Positions 51,294 through 58,370 of a stretch of 58,370 bases of DNA are shown in pieces. The DNA is taken from the NCBI GenBank assembly GCA_017545185.1, contig JAFWQJ010000030.1, forward strand, positions 1 to 58,370, read 5' to 3'. The number at the start of each line of letters is the position of its first letter. Position 1 is the first letter of the stretch. The position numbers and the translations under genes were made by a program. This DNA comes from Oscillospiraceae bacterium. GTDB taxonomy: Bacteria; Bacillota; Clostridia; Oscillospirales; Ruminococcaceae. The notes under the pieces are model-generated. The model made no database searches and was not told the origin of the DNA. It saw nothing but the letters and a program-made list of their open reading frames with translations.

Positions 51294-54038
51294 TTATTTC
51301 TTCATGCCGCAGCAGAACTTGTATTTTTTGCCGCTGCCGCACGGGCAGGGCTCATTCGGACCGACCTTTTTCTTGGATGTCGCCTGCTGTGTGAAGCTGC
51401 CGTCGCCAGCGCCTGCATTCGGAGCATCCGGCTGTGCGACCTGCTCTCTCTCCGGCGGACGGTTGTCTGCAAGCTGGATCGTCAGCAGCAGACGGACGGT
51501 ATCCTCGCGGATCGCTTCGACCATTGCGTCGAACATCTCAAAGCCTTCATAACGGTACTCAACGACCGGGTTCTTCTGTGCATAGCCGCGCAGACCCATG
51601 CCGCGCTTCAGCTCATCCATGTCGTCGATGTGTGCCATCCACTTGGTATCGACGACCTTCAGCAGAACGACGCGCTCGAGCTCACGGAGCTGATCCGGGC
51701 CGATCGTGTTCTCGCGCATTTGGTACACGGCGAGCGTGCGGTCAGTCAGGAACTTGATGATATCCTCGCGCTCGGTCGCATTGATTTTCTCCTGATCCCA
51801 CTCGAAGTCCTCCGGGACCGTGATCCAGTCCATGAAGTATTCGCGCAGGCCGACGAGGTTCCAGTTGCTCTTGTCGATATCGTCTGCGAGATACTGCACC
51901 ACGACATTGCGGATCAGATCCTTCATCATGTCGATGATGTATGCGTGGAGATCCTGACCGTCCAGAACCTGACTGCGCTGGCCGTAGATGATCTCTCTCT
52001 GCGTGTTCATGACGTCGTCGTAATTGAGGACGTTCTTACGGGTCGCAAAGTGCATACCCTCGACCTTTTTCTGGCAGGACTCGATGACCTTGGACATGAC
52101 CTTGCTCTCGATCGGCATATCCTCCTCGACCTTGAGGCGCGCCATCATGTTTTCGAGACGGTCGCCTGCGAAAATACGCATCAGGTCGTCCTCGACGGAG
52201 AGGAAGAAGCGGCTCTCGCCCTCGTCACCCTGACGGCCGGAACGGCCGCGGAGCTGGTTGTCGATACGTCTGGATTCGTGGCGCTCGGTACCGAGAATGT
52301 ACAGGCCGCCGGCCTTCTTGACGTCAACAGCCTTTTCCTTGACTTCCTCATTGAACTTGTCGTAGAGCTGACGGTAGACCTCACGCGCTGCGAGGATTTC
52401 CTCGTCATCGGTGTCCGCGTAGCCGACTGCCTCCGTAATGATATCCTCCGGGATCTCGCGCTTGCGCATCTCGGCCTTTGCAAGGAACTCGGCATTACCG
52501 CCGAGCATGATATCGGTACCACGGCCGGCCATGTTCGTTGCGATCGTGACAGAGCCGTACTTACCGGCCTGTGCAACGATCTCCGCTTCCTTTGCGTGAT
52601 ACTTTGCGTTCAGCACCTCATGCTTGATGCCGCGGCGCTTCAGCATATCGGAAAGCCGCTCGGACTTCTCGATCGAAACGGTACCGACCAGAACCGGCTG
52701 TCCCTTTTCGTGGCAGGCAATGATCTGGTCGATGATCGCCTTGTACTTCGCCTTCTCCGTCCGGTAGATCAGGTCAGGCTGGTCGATACGGATGACAGGT
52801 CTGTTCGTCGGGATCGAGATGACGTCGAGCTTGTAGATCTCGCGGAACTCGTCCTCCTCCGTCATAGCGGTACCGGTCATGCCGGACAGCTTCTTGTACA
52901 GACGGAAATAGTTCTGGAAGGTAACAGTCGCAAGCGTCTTGGATTCGTGCTTGACCTTGACGCCTTCCTTTGCTTCGATTGCCTGATGCAGACCGTCGTT
53001 GTAGCGTCTGCCCATCATCATACGGCCGGTGTTCTCGTCAACAATGATGATCTCGTCATCCTTGACGACGTAATCCGTATCCAGATGCATGATGCCGTGT
53101 GCCTTGATCGCCTGATTGATATGGTGCAGGAGCGTCATGTTCTCCATGTCCATGAGGTTCTCGACATGGAAGTAGCTCTCTGCCTTCTTGACGCCGCGGC
53201 GGGTGATCGTCGCGGTCTTGGCCTTCTCGTCGATGATGTAGTCCGCATCCTCGTAAGCCTCGTCCTGATCCTCCTTGTCATCCGTCTCGACGACCGTAAC
53301 AGGGGTCAGGGTGCGTGCGAACTTATCCGCCTGCACATACATATCCGTGGACTTGTCGCCGCGGCCGGAGATGATCAGCGGGGTTCTTGCCTCGTCGATC
53401 AGGATCGAGTCAACCTCGTCGACGATCGCGAAGTTCGGGGCACGCTGCACGCGGTCATCCTTGTAAATGACCATGTTGTCACGCAGATAGTCGAAGCCCA
53501 TTTCGTTGTTGGTGCCGTAGGTGACGTCACATGCATACGCCGCACGGCGCTGATCGTTGTTCAGCTCGTGGATGATGCAGCCGACCGTCAGGCCGAGGAA
53601 GCGGAGCACCTTGCCCATTTCGTCGGACTGGGTCTTGGCGAGGTAATCGTTGACCGTAACGACATGTACGCCGTTTCCGCTCAGACCGTTCAGATAGGAT
53701 GCGACACATGCGACCAGCGTTTTACCTTCACCGGTCTTCATTTCCGCGATGCGTCCCTGATGGAGCACGATCGCGCCGATGATCTGCACCGGGAAGGGCT
53801 TTTTTCCGAGGATGCGGTCCGCAGCCTCACGGACAGTCGCCAGTGCCTCTACCATAATATCATCGAGCGTTTCGCCGTTTGCAAGACGCTCGCGGAATTT
53901 GACCGTCTTGGCTTTGAGCTCTGCATCAGAGAGTCCCTGATATTCCTCATCCAGCTCAAGTACCTTTTTCTTGATCGGTTCGATCTTTGCCAGCTCCTTC
54001 TCACTGTAGGAGCCGAAGATCCTGTCGATAAAACTCAT
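51294..54038 (-). CDS. secA: Preprotein translocase ATPase SecA
   Basis: This 914-residue protein is a complete SecA: MKTGEGKTLVA (Walker A), VTYGTNNEMGFDYLRDNM, VDEVDSILIDEARTPLIISG (DEAD-like block), the preprotein cross-linking and helical domains, IATNMAGRGTDIMLGG, NQLRGRSGRQGD, and a C-terminal zinc-binding tail NEPCPCGSGKKYKFCCG that contacts SecB-like partners or the membrane. It powers export of the secreted enzymes through SecYEG. AAGGCGG precedes the ATG. It has its own promoter and is followed by GH9 copy 2. Confidence 0.98.
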   Translation of the reverse strand: MSFIDRIFGSYSEKELAKIEPIKKKVLELDEEYQGLSDAELKAKTVKFRERLANGETLDDIMVEALATVREAADRILGKKPFPVQIIGAIVLHQGRIAEMKTGEGKTLVACVASYLNGLSGNGVHVVTVNDYLAKTQSDEMGKVLRFLGLTVGCIIHELNNDQRRAAYACDVTYGTNNEMGFDYLRDNMVIYKDDRVQRAPNFAIVDEVDSILIDEARTPLIISGRGDKSTDMYVQADKFARTLTPVTVVETDDKEDQDEAYEDADYIIDEKAKTATITRRGVKKAESYFHVENLMDMENMTLLHHINQAIKAHGIMHLDTDYVVKDDEIIIVDENTGRMMMGRRYNDGLHQAIEAKEGVKVKHESKTLATVTFQNYFRLYKKLSGMTGTAMTEEDEFREIYKLDVISIPTNRPVIRIDQPDLIYRTEKAKYKAIIDQIIACHEKGQPVLVGTVSIEKSERLSDMLKRRGIKHEVLNAKYHAKEAEIVAQAGKYGSVTIATNMAGRGTDIMLGGNAEFLAKAEMRKREIPEDIITEAVGYADTDDEEILAAREVYRQLYDKFNEEVKEKAVDVKKAGGLYILGTERHESRRIDNQLRGRSGRQGDEGESRFFLSVEDDLMRIFAGDRLENMMARLKVEEDMPIESKVMSKVIESCQKKVEGMHFATRKNVLNYDDVMNTQREIIYGQRSQVLDGQDLHAYIIDMMKDLIRNVVVQYLADDIDKSNWNLVGLREYFMDWITVPEDFEWDQEKINATEREDIIKFLTDRTLAVYQMRENTIGPDQLRELERVVLLKVVDTKWMAHIDDMDELKRGMGLRGYAQKNPVVEYRYEGFEMFDAMVEAIREDTVRLLLTIQLADNRPPEREQVAQPDAPNAGAGDGSFTQQATSKKKVGPNEPCPCGSGKKYKFCCGMKK

Positions 54039-54119
54039 TGCATAACCGCCTTTTTCAAAATATCCGGAAGCTTCACCGACAGACAGTACGCCCTTGGTGT
54101 ATACTTTCCATACATAGCT

Positions 54120-54148
54120 ATTTTACTATATCTTGTGTGATTTGTCAA
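54120..54148 (-). promoter_or_regulatory. Sigma-A promoter of secA
   Basis: TTGACA (54148-54143) and TAAAAT (54125-54120) on the minus strand are 17 bp apart, 80 bp ahead of the ATG. Confidence 0.82.
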
Positions 54149-54224
54149 TAGGAAATCCCATATTTCTCCGAAGAAGCGCAAATATTCAGCATTTCTTCAT
54201 AATCCCCAGCACCCGTTTGCAGGC

Positions 54225-55559
54225 TCATTCCATTGCCAGTGCAAGGAAATGCTCCCCGCGCTTTTCAAAGTTCTGATAGACATTGTAGCTGGCAGCGGCG
54301 GGCGACATCAGGCAGATCTTCCCCTTTTCCGTGATCTGCTTGGCCAGCGCGACCGCCTCGGGCAGACCGGCTGCATACTGCATTCTCTGCCGGAGCGTTT
54401 CCGGATAATCCGCAGCCTCCTGCATGATCCGTTTGCCGGAATCGGACATCAGGATGATATGCGGCACCGGAGAAGTCACTAGATATTCTAACAGCGGCTG
54501 ATACGAGATGCCGCGGTCCATGCCGCCGATCAGCACTGTGTCGGTCTCCGGCAGGCTGGTGAGTGCCTGAATACAGGTCTCGCAGGCTGTGGAGATCGAA
54601 TCGTCGTATCAGCGGATGCCGTGGAAGGTTCCGACCGGAGAGAGCCGGTGCGGGAGCGGCTGAAAGCTTTGGATCCCGCGGTAAATATCCGCCGGAGATG
54701 CACCGAAGCGTCTGGCCAGTGCAAACACGACCGCGCAGTTATAACGGTTGTGAACGCCGGTCAGTGCCATGTCATCCGGCAGCCGCATCGTTTCCCCGCG
54801 ATAGCAGACCGTATCGCCGTGCAGCAGTGTGACATCGGCAGCGGTGTCGTCCATGGCAAGCCGGAGCACTTCGGCTTTGCAGTCCCCTGCTGCCGGAAGT
54901 GACGGCTCCCCGCAGATCAGCGTATCGCCGGGCATCTGATTGCGGTAGATGTTTTCCTTGCAGTAAGCGTAATATTCAAACGTGCCGTAGTGATCGAGAT
55001 GCTCCTCATAGAGATTCAGGAACACCGCCGTTTTCGGTGATACATGGTTGTATTCCAGCTGATGCACGCCGGTCTCCATGACGATCACGGTCTCCGGGGT
55101 GATCTGCTCGTAGAGGTTCGCGGTCGGGATGCCGATGTTTCCGCCGAGCACCGACGGGATGCCGGCCGTCTGCAGCACATGATAGAGCAGCGAGCTTGTC
55201 GTAGATTTTCCCTTTGTGCCCGTGATGCCGACGCACTGATCGCGGTAGGCGGTCAGGAATAGCTCCGTCAGGGAGGTCATTCTCCCCTTGAGCTTTTCCG
55301 GCCGGTATTCCGGCTGCATGACGATGCCGGGGCTTTTGAAGATGATATCATATTCCATGACGGCGGACTGATACGCTTCTCCGATGTGCAGCTTCACGCC
55401 CTCCGGCGCGTCTGCAATTTCTTTCGCGTCTGCAATGCCGAGCGCCGCATAGCCGCCCGCTTCGCAGATCCTGCGGTATACAGCCCTGCCCTCTCTGCCG
55501 AAGCCGAGCAGCAGCACCGTTTTCCCGTCGATCATTTCTTTCAGACATTTCAGCAGCAT
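54225..55559 (-). pseudogene. murD: UDP-N-acetylmuramoylalanine--D-glutamate ligase MurD, interrupted by one in-frame TGA
   Basis: Read through, the frame is 444 sense codons, the normal length of MurD. The N-terminal domain (VLLLGFGREGRAVYRRI), the ATP loop GITGTKGKSTTSSL, the central block NLYEEHLDHYGTFEYY and LTGVHNRYNCAVVFAL are intact. Codon 317 is TGA (54611-54609) in the sequence GTFHGIR-stop-YDDSIST, and the C-terminal domain continues in the same frame (LPETDTVLIGGMDRGISY) to a final TGA at 54225. Relatives have an aromatic residue here; Trp (TGG) differs by one base. MurD is essential for peptidoglycan, so a sequencing error or a very recent mutation or recoding are all possible. 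GGAGGAA precedes the ATG. Confidence 0.9.
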
Positions 55560-55621
55560 ACTGCTGTTCCTCCTTGATCTGATACCCGATAAATACAGGT
55601 TATTTTTCGTTATCTCCGTTT

Positions 55622-55650
55622 ATTATAGCAAAATCGGTTGCAAAATGCAA
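55622..55650 (-). promoter_or_regulatory. Sigma-A promoter of murD
   Basis: TTGCAT (55650-55645) and TATAAT (55627-55622) on the minus strand are 17 bp apart. The -35 lies inside a palindrome shared with the divergent trmK promoter. Confidence 0.75.
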
Positions 55651-55653
55651 CCG
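55635..55653. promoter_or_regulatory. Palindrome holding both divergent -35 elements
   Basis: CGGTTGCA (55635-55642) and TGCAACCG (55646-55653) form an inverted repeat with a 3-base centre. The -35 of trmK (55638-55643) and that of murD (55645-55650) both fall within it, so it may be an operator or simply the result of back-to-back promoters. Confidence 0.6.
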
Positions 55654-55666
55654 TTTATGATATAAT
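55638..55666 (+). promoter_or_regulatory. Sigma-A promoter of trmK
   Basis: TTGCAA (55638-55643) and TATAAT (55661-55666) are 17 bp apart, 42 bp ahead of the ATG. Confidence 0.78.
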
Positions 55667-55708
55667 TATGGAAAGTAACAGAAATTCTGTCCACGGAGGT
55701 GACAAAAC

Positions 55709-56401
55709 ATGATCCCGCTTTCTCCGCGTCTGCTCTGCTGTGCGTCGATGCTCAAGGGTGATTTTATCTGCGACATCGGCACGGATCATGCCTATCTGCC
55801 CGTCTATCTGATGATGAGCGGCAAGGCAAAGCAGGTCATTGCGACCGACGTCAAACAGGGGCCGCTGGAAACGGCCAAAGGTACCTTAAAGCGCTACGGC
55901 GTCACGCGCGATATCAAGCTGATCCTGTCGGACGGCTTTGCCAAGGTTCCGCCGAAGGGCATCACCGATGCCGTCATCGCCGGAATGGGCGGCGAAACGA
56001 TCCGCGATATTCTGGCGGCACCGTCCGCAGCGTTTCTGAAAAACAACGTCAACCTCGTGCTGCAGCCAATGTCGAAAGCCGAGGTGCTCCGCGCATGGCT
56101 TAGCGAAAACTGCTTTGCGATGACGAAAGAGGTCGCCGTCAAGGATACGCACGTTTATACGGTCATTCAGGCGCATTATGCCGGCGAGCCGCAGCTTCTG
56201 CATGAAGCGGCATCGTATTACGGCAAGCTGAAGCGCTCCGAGCTGCTGACCAAGATCTACATCGCCGGTGTGCAGGACAGGCTTCTCACGAAGGCAAACG
56301 GACTTGCGGAGGCCGGCAAGGATGAGGAGGCCGAAGCCGTCCGCAGACTGATCTCGGATATCAACAAATGGCTCAAGCCGGAGATCGGAGGCCACAGATG
56401 A
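55709..56401 (+). CDS. trmK: tRNA (adenine(22)-N1)-methyltransferase TrmK
   Basis: This 230-residue protein matches TrmK/YqfN: SPRLLCCASMLKGDFICDIG with the SAM-binding IGTDHAYLP, VIATDVKQGPLETAKGTL, SDGFAKV, AVIAGMGGETIRDIL, VLQPMSKAEVLRAWL and a C-terminal coiled coil (about 175-215). It methylates A22 of bacterial tRNAs. GGAGGTGA precedes the ATG. Its stop overlaps the next start (ATGA); the trmK-Nif3 pair is conserved in Firmicutes. Confidence 0.95.
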   Translation: MIPLSPRLLCCASMLKGDFICDIGTDHAYLPVYLMMSGKAKQVIATDVKQGPLETAKGTLKRYGVTRDIKLILSDGFAKVPPKGITDAVIAGMGGETIRDILAAPSAAFLKNNVNLVLQPMSKAEVLRAWLSENCFAMTKEVAVKDTHVYTVIQAHYAGEPQLLHEAASYYGKLKRSELLTKIYIAGVQDRLLTKANGLAEAGKDEEAEAVRRLISDINKWLKPEIGGHR

Positions 56402-57183
56402 CGATTCAGGATGTATACGATCTTCTCGACGCTTATGCGCCGTTTTCCCTGCAGGAAAGCTATGATAAATCGGGGCTGCTGGTCGGTGACCCACAGAAAG
56501 AAATCAGACGCATCATGCTGACGCTCGATATCACGACACCGGTCGTGAAGGAAGCAGCGGAGCGGCAATGCGGCCTGATCCTCTCGCATCATCCCGTGAT
56601 CTGGGATCCGCTGAAAGCGGTCTCGCCGGTGCATCCGGTCTGGCATCTGATCCGAAACGATATCGGCGCGATCTGCTCGCACACCTGCCTTGATATCGCA
56701 GAGGGCGGACTCAACGATTATTTCGGTGATCTGCTGGCGGAGCGAATCCCGCTGAAACCGGAACGGGAGCCTCTGGTGCAGCTTGGCGGCGGACGGACAC
56801 TCGGCAGAGTCGCAGAGCTGACCGTCGCTTACGATGCCGAAAGTTTCGCAGATGCGCTCCGCGAACGATTCAGCTGCGGTTCTCTGCGCTATTCTAAAGG
56901 CAGCAATGCCGGCTGCATCCGGAGAATCGCCTGGTGTACCGGCAGCGGCGGCGATCTGATCTCCGATGCGATCGCCGCGGGTGCGGATGCGCTCATCACC
57001 GGAGACTGCAAGCACAGCGTATGGGCAGAGGCGCAGAACCGGGACTTCACGCTGATCGACTGCGGTCATTTTGAAACCGAGGTACCGGTCACAGCGCTCT
57101 TTCAGAAGATCCTTGCAGGAATTGATGCTGAGCTGATCGTTTCCAAAGCAGGCACGGAGCCGTTCTTTCATACTTTCGGTTAA
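56398..57183 (+). CDS. Nif3-like dinuclear metal centre protein
   Basis: This 261-residue protein matches the Nif3/YqfO family: TIQDVYDLLDAYAPFSLQES, YDKSGLLVGDP, LILSHHPVIWDPLKAV (first metal His pair), CSHTCLDIAEGGLND (further ligands), GSGGDLISDAIAAGADALIT and the final HFETEV with metal ligands. It lacks the middle PII-like domain of the long form. Family members form hexamers with two metals; their biochemical activity is not settled. The ATG at 56398 overlaps the trmK stop by four bases, with GGAGG ahead. Confidence 0.94.
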   Translation: MTIQDVYDLLDAYAPFSLQESYDKSGLLVGDPQKEIRRIMLTLDITTPVVKEAAERQCGLILSHHPVIWDPLKAVSPVHPVWHLIRNDIGAICSHTCLDIAEGGLNDYFGDLLAERIPLKPEREPLVQLGGGRTLGRVAELTVAYDAESFADALRERFSCGSLRYSKGSNAGCIRRIAWCTGSGGDLISDAIAAGADALITGDCKHSVWAEAQNRDFTLIDCGHFETEVPVTALFQKILAGIDAELIVSKAGTEPFFHTFG

Positions 57184-57186
57184 CAC

Positions 57187-57222
57187 AAAAGCGTTCCCCG
57201 GCAAAGGGAACGCTTTTCGTTT
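57187..57222. terminator. Bidirectional terminator
   Basis: AAAAGCGTTCCC (57187-57198) pairs with GGGAACGCTTTT (57206-57217) with T-runs on both sides, between the convergent Nif3 and AraC-family genes. Confidence 0.9.
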
Positions 57223-58065
57223 TTATACCTTCTGAACCGGGATCCAGATCTCGTTGTAATCGTCCTGCGGGTTCTCATGCGGCGGCTCGATATACGCTTC
57301 GACCGTCATGTTTTCCGCAAGCCGGTACTCCCGGCAGTTCGGGAGCCAGTCGCTCCAGATCTGCTTTTCAACGCGCTGGATTGTCTCAACAAGCGGGCCG
57401 CGGCAAGGGAACACCGCCCATGTCCCTGCGGGAATCGTCCGCGTAATGCAGCCTGCCGGGATCTCCCGCTGGGGGAAATAGATGTCCGCGATCAGATATT
57501 CCAGTGTATGCTCCGAATTGTCCAGACAGATACCGAACATTCCCTGAACCGACTTCGCCGCTTCACTCTGCAGATGCTTTGTCCAGAGCGCCGGGATCAG
57601 CTCATACGACTGTTCAGCCGGAACATCCGCCGCAATGCCGACAACTGTAAATGCAGCCTTTTCCACGATCTTGTATTCCATAACAGAACCTCCTTCTAAG
57701 GTCAGCTTCAGTCTCAGCGGAGCAAATGCCTTGAGCGGCACGCCCGCCTCCTTTGCAGCAGAAGGCGCGATCCCGTGGAACCGCGTGAACGCTCTCGAAA
57801 AGCTGTCCTGCGATTCATAGCCGTATTTTACCGCAATGTCGATCACTCTTGCACCGGAACGGATGAGCTCCTCCCCTGCCGCTGACAGTCTGCGGCAACG
57901 AATATACTCTCCGACTGTCATGCCGGTCAGGATGCTGAACATTCTCTGGAAGTAAAACGGCGATACAAAGGCCTGCGCCGCGATCTCTGCGATATCCAGT
58001 TCATCTGTCAGATGCGTTTCAATATACGAAAGCGCATTCTGGATACCCTCTGCAAAGCCCTGCAT
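57223..58065 (-). CDS. AraC-family regulator with GyrI-like effector domain
   Basis: This 280-residue protein has an N-terminal AraC/XylS double helix-turn-helix (ALSYIETHLTDELDIAEIAA and VSPFYFQRMFSILTGMTVGE, then GYESQDSFSRAFTRFHGIAP; about residues 8-108) and a C-terminal GyrI-like small-molecule-binding domain (about 130-280, MEYKIVEKAAFTVVGIAADV ... IWSDWLPNCREYRLAENMTV). It belongs to the Rob/BmrR-like group that responds to hydrophobic or drug-like ligands. The ATG at 58065 follows GGGGAGTG; a longer frame to 58095 adds ten residues without a better site. No target gene is adjacent in the window. Confidence 0.92.
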   Translation of the reverse strand: MQGFAEGIQNALSYIETHLTDELDIAEIAAQAFVSPFYFQRMFSILTGMTVGEYIRCRRLSAAGEELIRSGARVIDIAVKYGYESQDSFSRAFTRFHGIAPSAAKEAGVPLKAFAPLRLKLTLEGGSVMEYKIVEKAAFTVVGIAADVPAEQSYELIPALWTKHLQSEAAKSVQGMFGICLDNSEHTLEYLIADIYFPQREIPAGCITRTIPAGTWAVFPCRGPLVETIQRVEKQIWSDWLPNCREYRLAENMTVEAYIEPPHENPQDDYNEIWIPVQKV

Positions 58066-58163
58066 TTGCCACACTCCCCTCTGCTGTGATATCATGATAC
58101 CACAGATCGCGATTGCCTGCCCGACTTTCCGTGCACAGTCCTGTCATGTACGGTTTCTGAATA

Positions 58164-58205
58164 AAACAAAAAATCCGGAACGCTGCCGTTCCGGATTTTT
58201 TTCAC
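58164..58205. terminator. Bidirectional terminator behind the tRNA genes
   Basis: AAATCCGGAACG (58171-58182) pairs perfectly with CGTTCCGGATTT (58187-58198) around a 4-nt loop, with T-runs on both strands. It ends the minus-strand tRNA transcript. Confidence 0.9.
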
Positions 58206-58232
58206 GATAAGGATATTTCCAAACCGCGATGA

Positions 58233-58305
58233 AGCGGATTACGGGGCTCGAACCCGCTACCTCCACCTTGGCAAGGTGGCGCTCTACCAGATGAGCTAAA
58301 TCCGC
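58233..58305 (-). tRNA. tRNA-Gly (anticodon GCC)
   Basis: This 73-nt cloverleaf on the minus strand has acceptor GCGGATT/AATCCGC, D-arm AGCTCATCTGGTAGAGC, anticodon stem CCACC/GGTGG with loop TTGCCAA (anticodon GCC), and T-arm GCGGGTTCGAGCCCCGT. CCA is not encoded. Confidence 0.95.
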
Positions 58306-58313
58306 ATGTGAAA

Positions 58314-58370
58314 TGCCTCCTGTCGGAATCGAACCAACGACACGGGGATTTTCAGTCCCCTGCTCTACCA
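58314..58370 (-). tRNA. tRNA-Phe (anticodon GAA), cut by the window edge
   Basis: The 3' 57 bases are visible on the minus strand: part of the D-arm (TGGTAGAGCA), anticodon stem GGGGA/TCCCC with loop CTGAAAA (anticodon GAA), T-arm GTTGGTTCGATTCCGAC, and 3' acceptor AGGAGGC with discriminator A. The 5' part lies beyond the window. It lies eight bases from tRNA-Gly, so the two form a tRNA operon. Confidence 0.92.

Noticed and set aside
44048-51394. Long plus-strand frames opposite the two GH9 genes.
   Set aside because: They mirror the codon pattern of the cellulases, contain improbable His/Arg/Val-rich sequence and have no start signals.
51228-54140. A 970-codon open frame on the plus strand opposite secA.
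   Set aside because: It is antisense to a fully conserved SecA, has no ribosome-binding site and encodes no recognisable domain; the GC-rich codon use of secA keeps the opposite frame open.
54225-55559. Use of a genetic code in which TGA means Trp.
   Set aside because: TGA is the natural stop of several clear genes here (for example those ending at 3840, 15783, 29073 and 36446), so only the murD TGA is anomalous. Selenocysteine is also unlikely, as no relative has Cys there.

Overview
The window looks like a chromosomal segment of a cellulolytic Clostridia species, most likely a Ruminococcus (Oscillospiraceae) related to R. flavefaciens or R. champanellensis. The evidence is six dockerin-bearing secreted proteins (two GH9-CBM3-dockerin endoglucanases, a GH43-like enzyme, a clan GH-A-like glycosidase, an expansin and a solute-binding protein), Firmicutes-type Shine-Dalgarno sites, near-consensus sigma-A promoters with 17-bp spacers, a meso-DAP dehydrogenase and a one-piece tmRNA. 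TGA is used as an ordinary stop, so the genetic code is 11. Homology calls come from reading the proteins; no search was run.

Layout. 1-4.1 kb: end of an HD-domain hydrolase gene, a Cys-rich small protein, an orphan NMT1/SsuA-like lipoprotein and an AAA/PD-(D/E)XK gene, followed by a stranded tRNA 3' end that looks like an integration scar. 4.2-10.0 kb (minus): a tight operon for a cell-wall-binding-repeat transglutaminase, a lipoprotein, an MBOAT O-acyltransferase and its DHHW/AlgJ-like partner, probably a surface polysaccharide O-acetylation unit. 10.3-22 kb: dockerin-solute-binding fusion, CobW-like GTPase with a DUF4003-like protein, an ECF sigma/anti-sigma pair, GH43-like-dockerin, GH16 lipoprotein, TipA-type MerR regulator and dockerin-expansin. 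22-34 kb: MATE pump, TfoX-like protein, ssrA/S66 peptidase/smpB, PflX-like radical SAM protein, malic enzyme, YdcF-like protein, DAP dehydrogenase, HU with a histone-H1-like DUF6465 protein, a short PBP2 and an amidase. 34-44 kb: two-component system with an unusual Trp/Asn/Pro/Gln-rich sensor, a SpoVB-like flippase, AzlCD, a GH-A-dockerin enzyme, DegV and an AEC transporter. 44-51 kb: two paralogous GH9 genes on either side of rarA. 51-58.4 kb: secA, murD broken by one in-frame TGA, trmK-Nif3, an AraC/GyrI-like regulator and tRNA-Gly and tRNA-Phe (partial).

The secreted enzymes form a dispersed plant-wall toolkit (cellulose, beta-1,3/1,4-glucan and side-chain removal, plus wall loosening) meant to dock on a scaffoldin that is not in this window. 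Housekeeping genes for wall synthesis (murD, ddh, PBP, flippase), secretion (secA) and ribosome rescue (ssrA/smpB) are interleaved with them. The points most worth checking are the murD TGA, the tRNA-3'-end scar, the dockerin-solute-binding fusion, the O-acetylation operon, the low-complexity sensor kinase, the terminator that hides the PBP ribosome-binding site, and the structured leader of the first GH9 gene.
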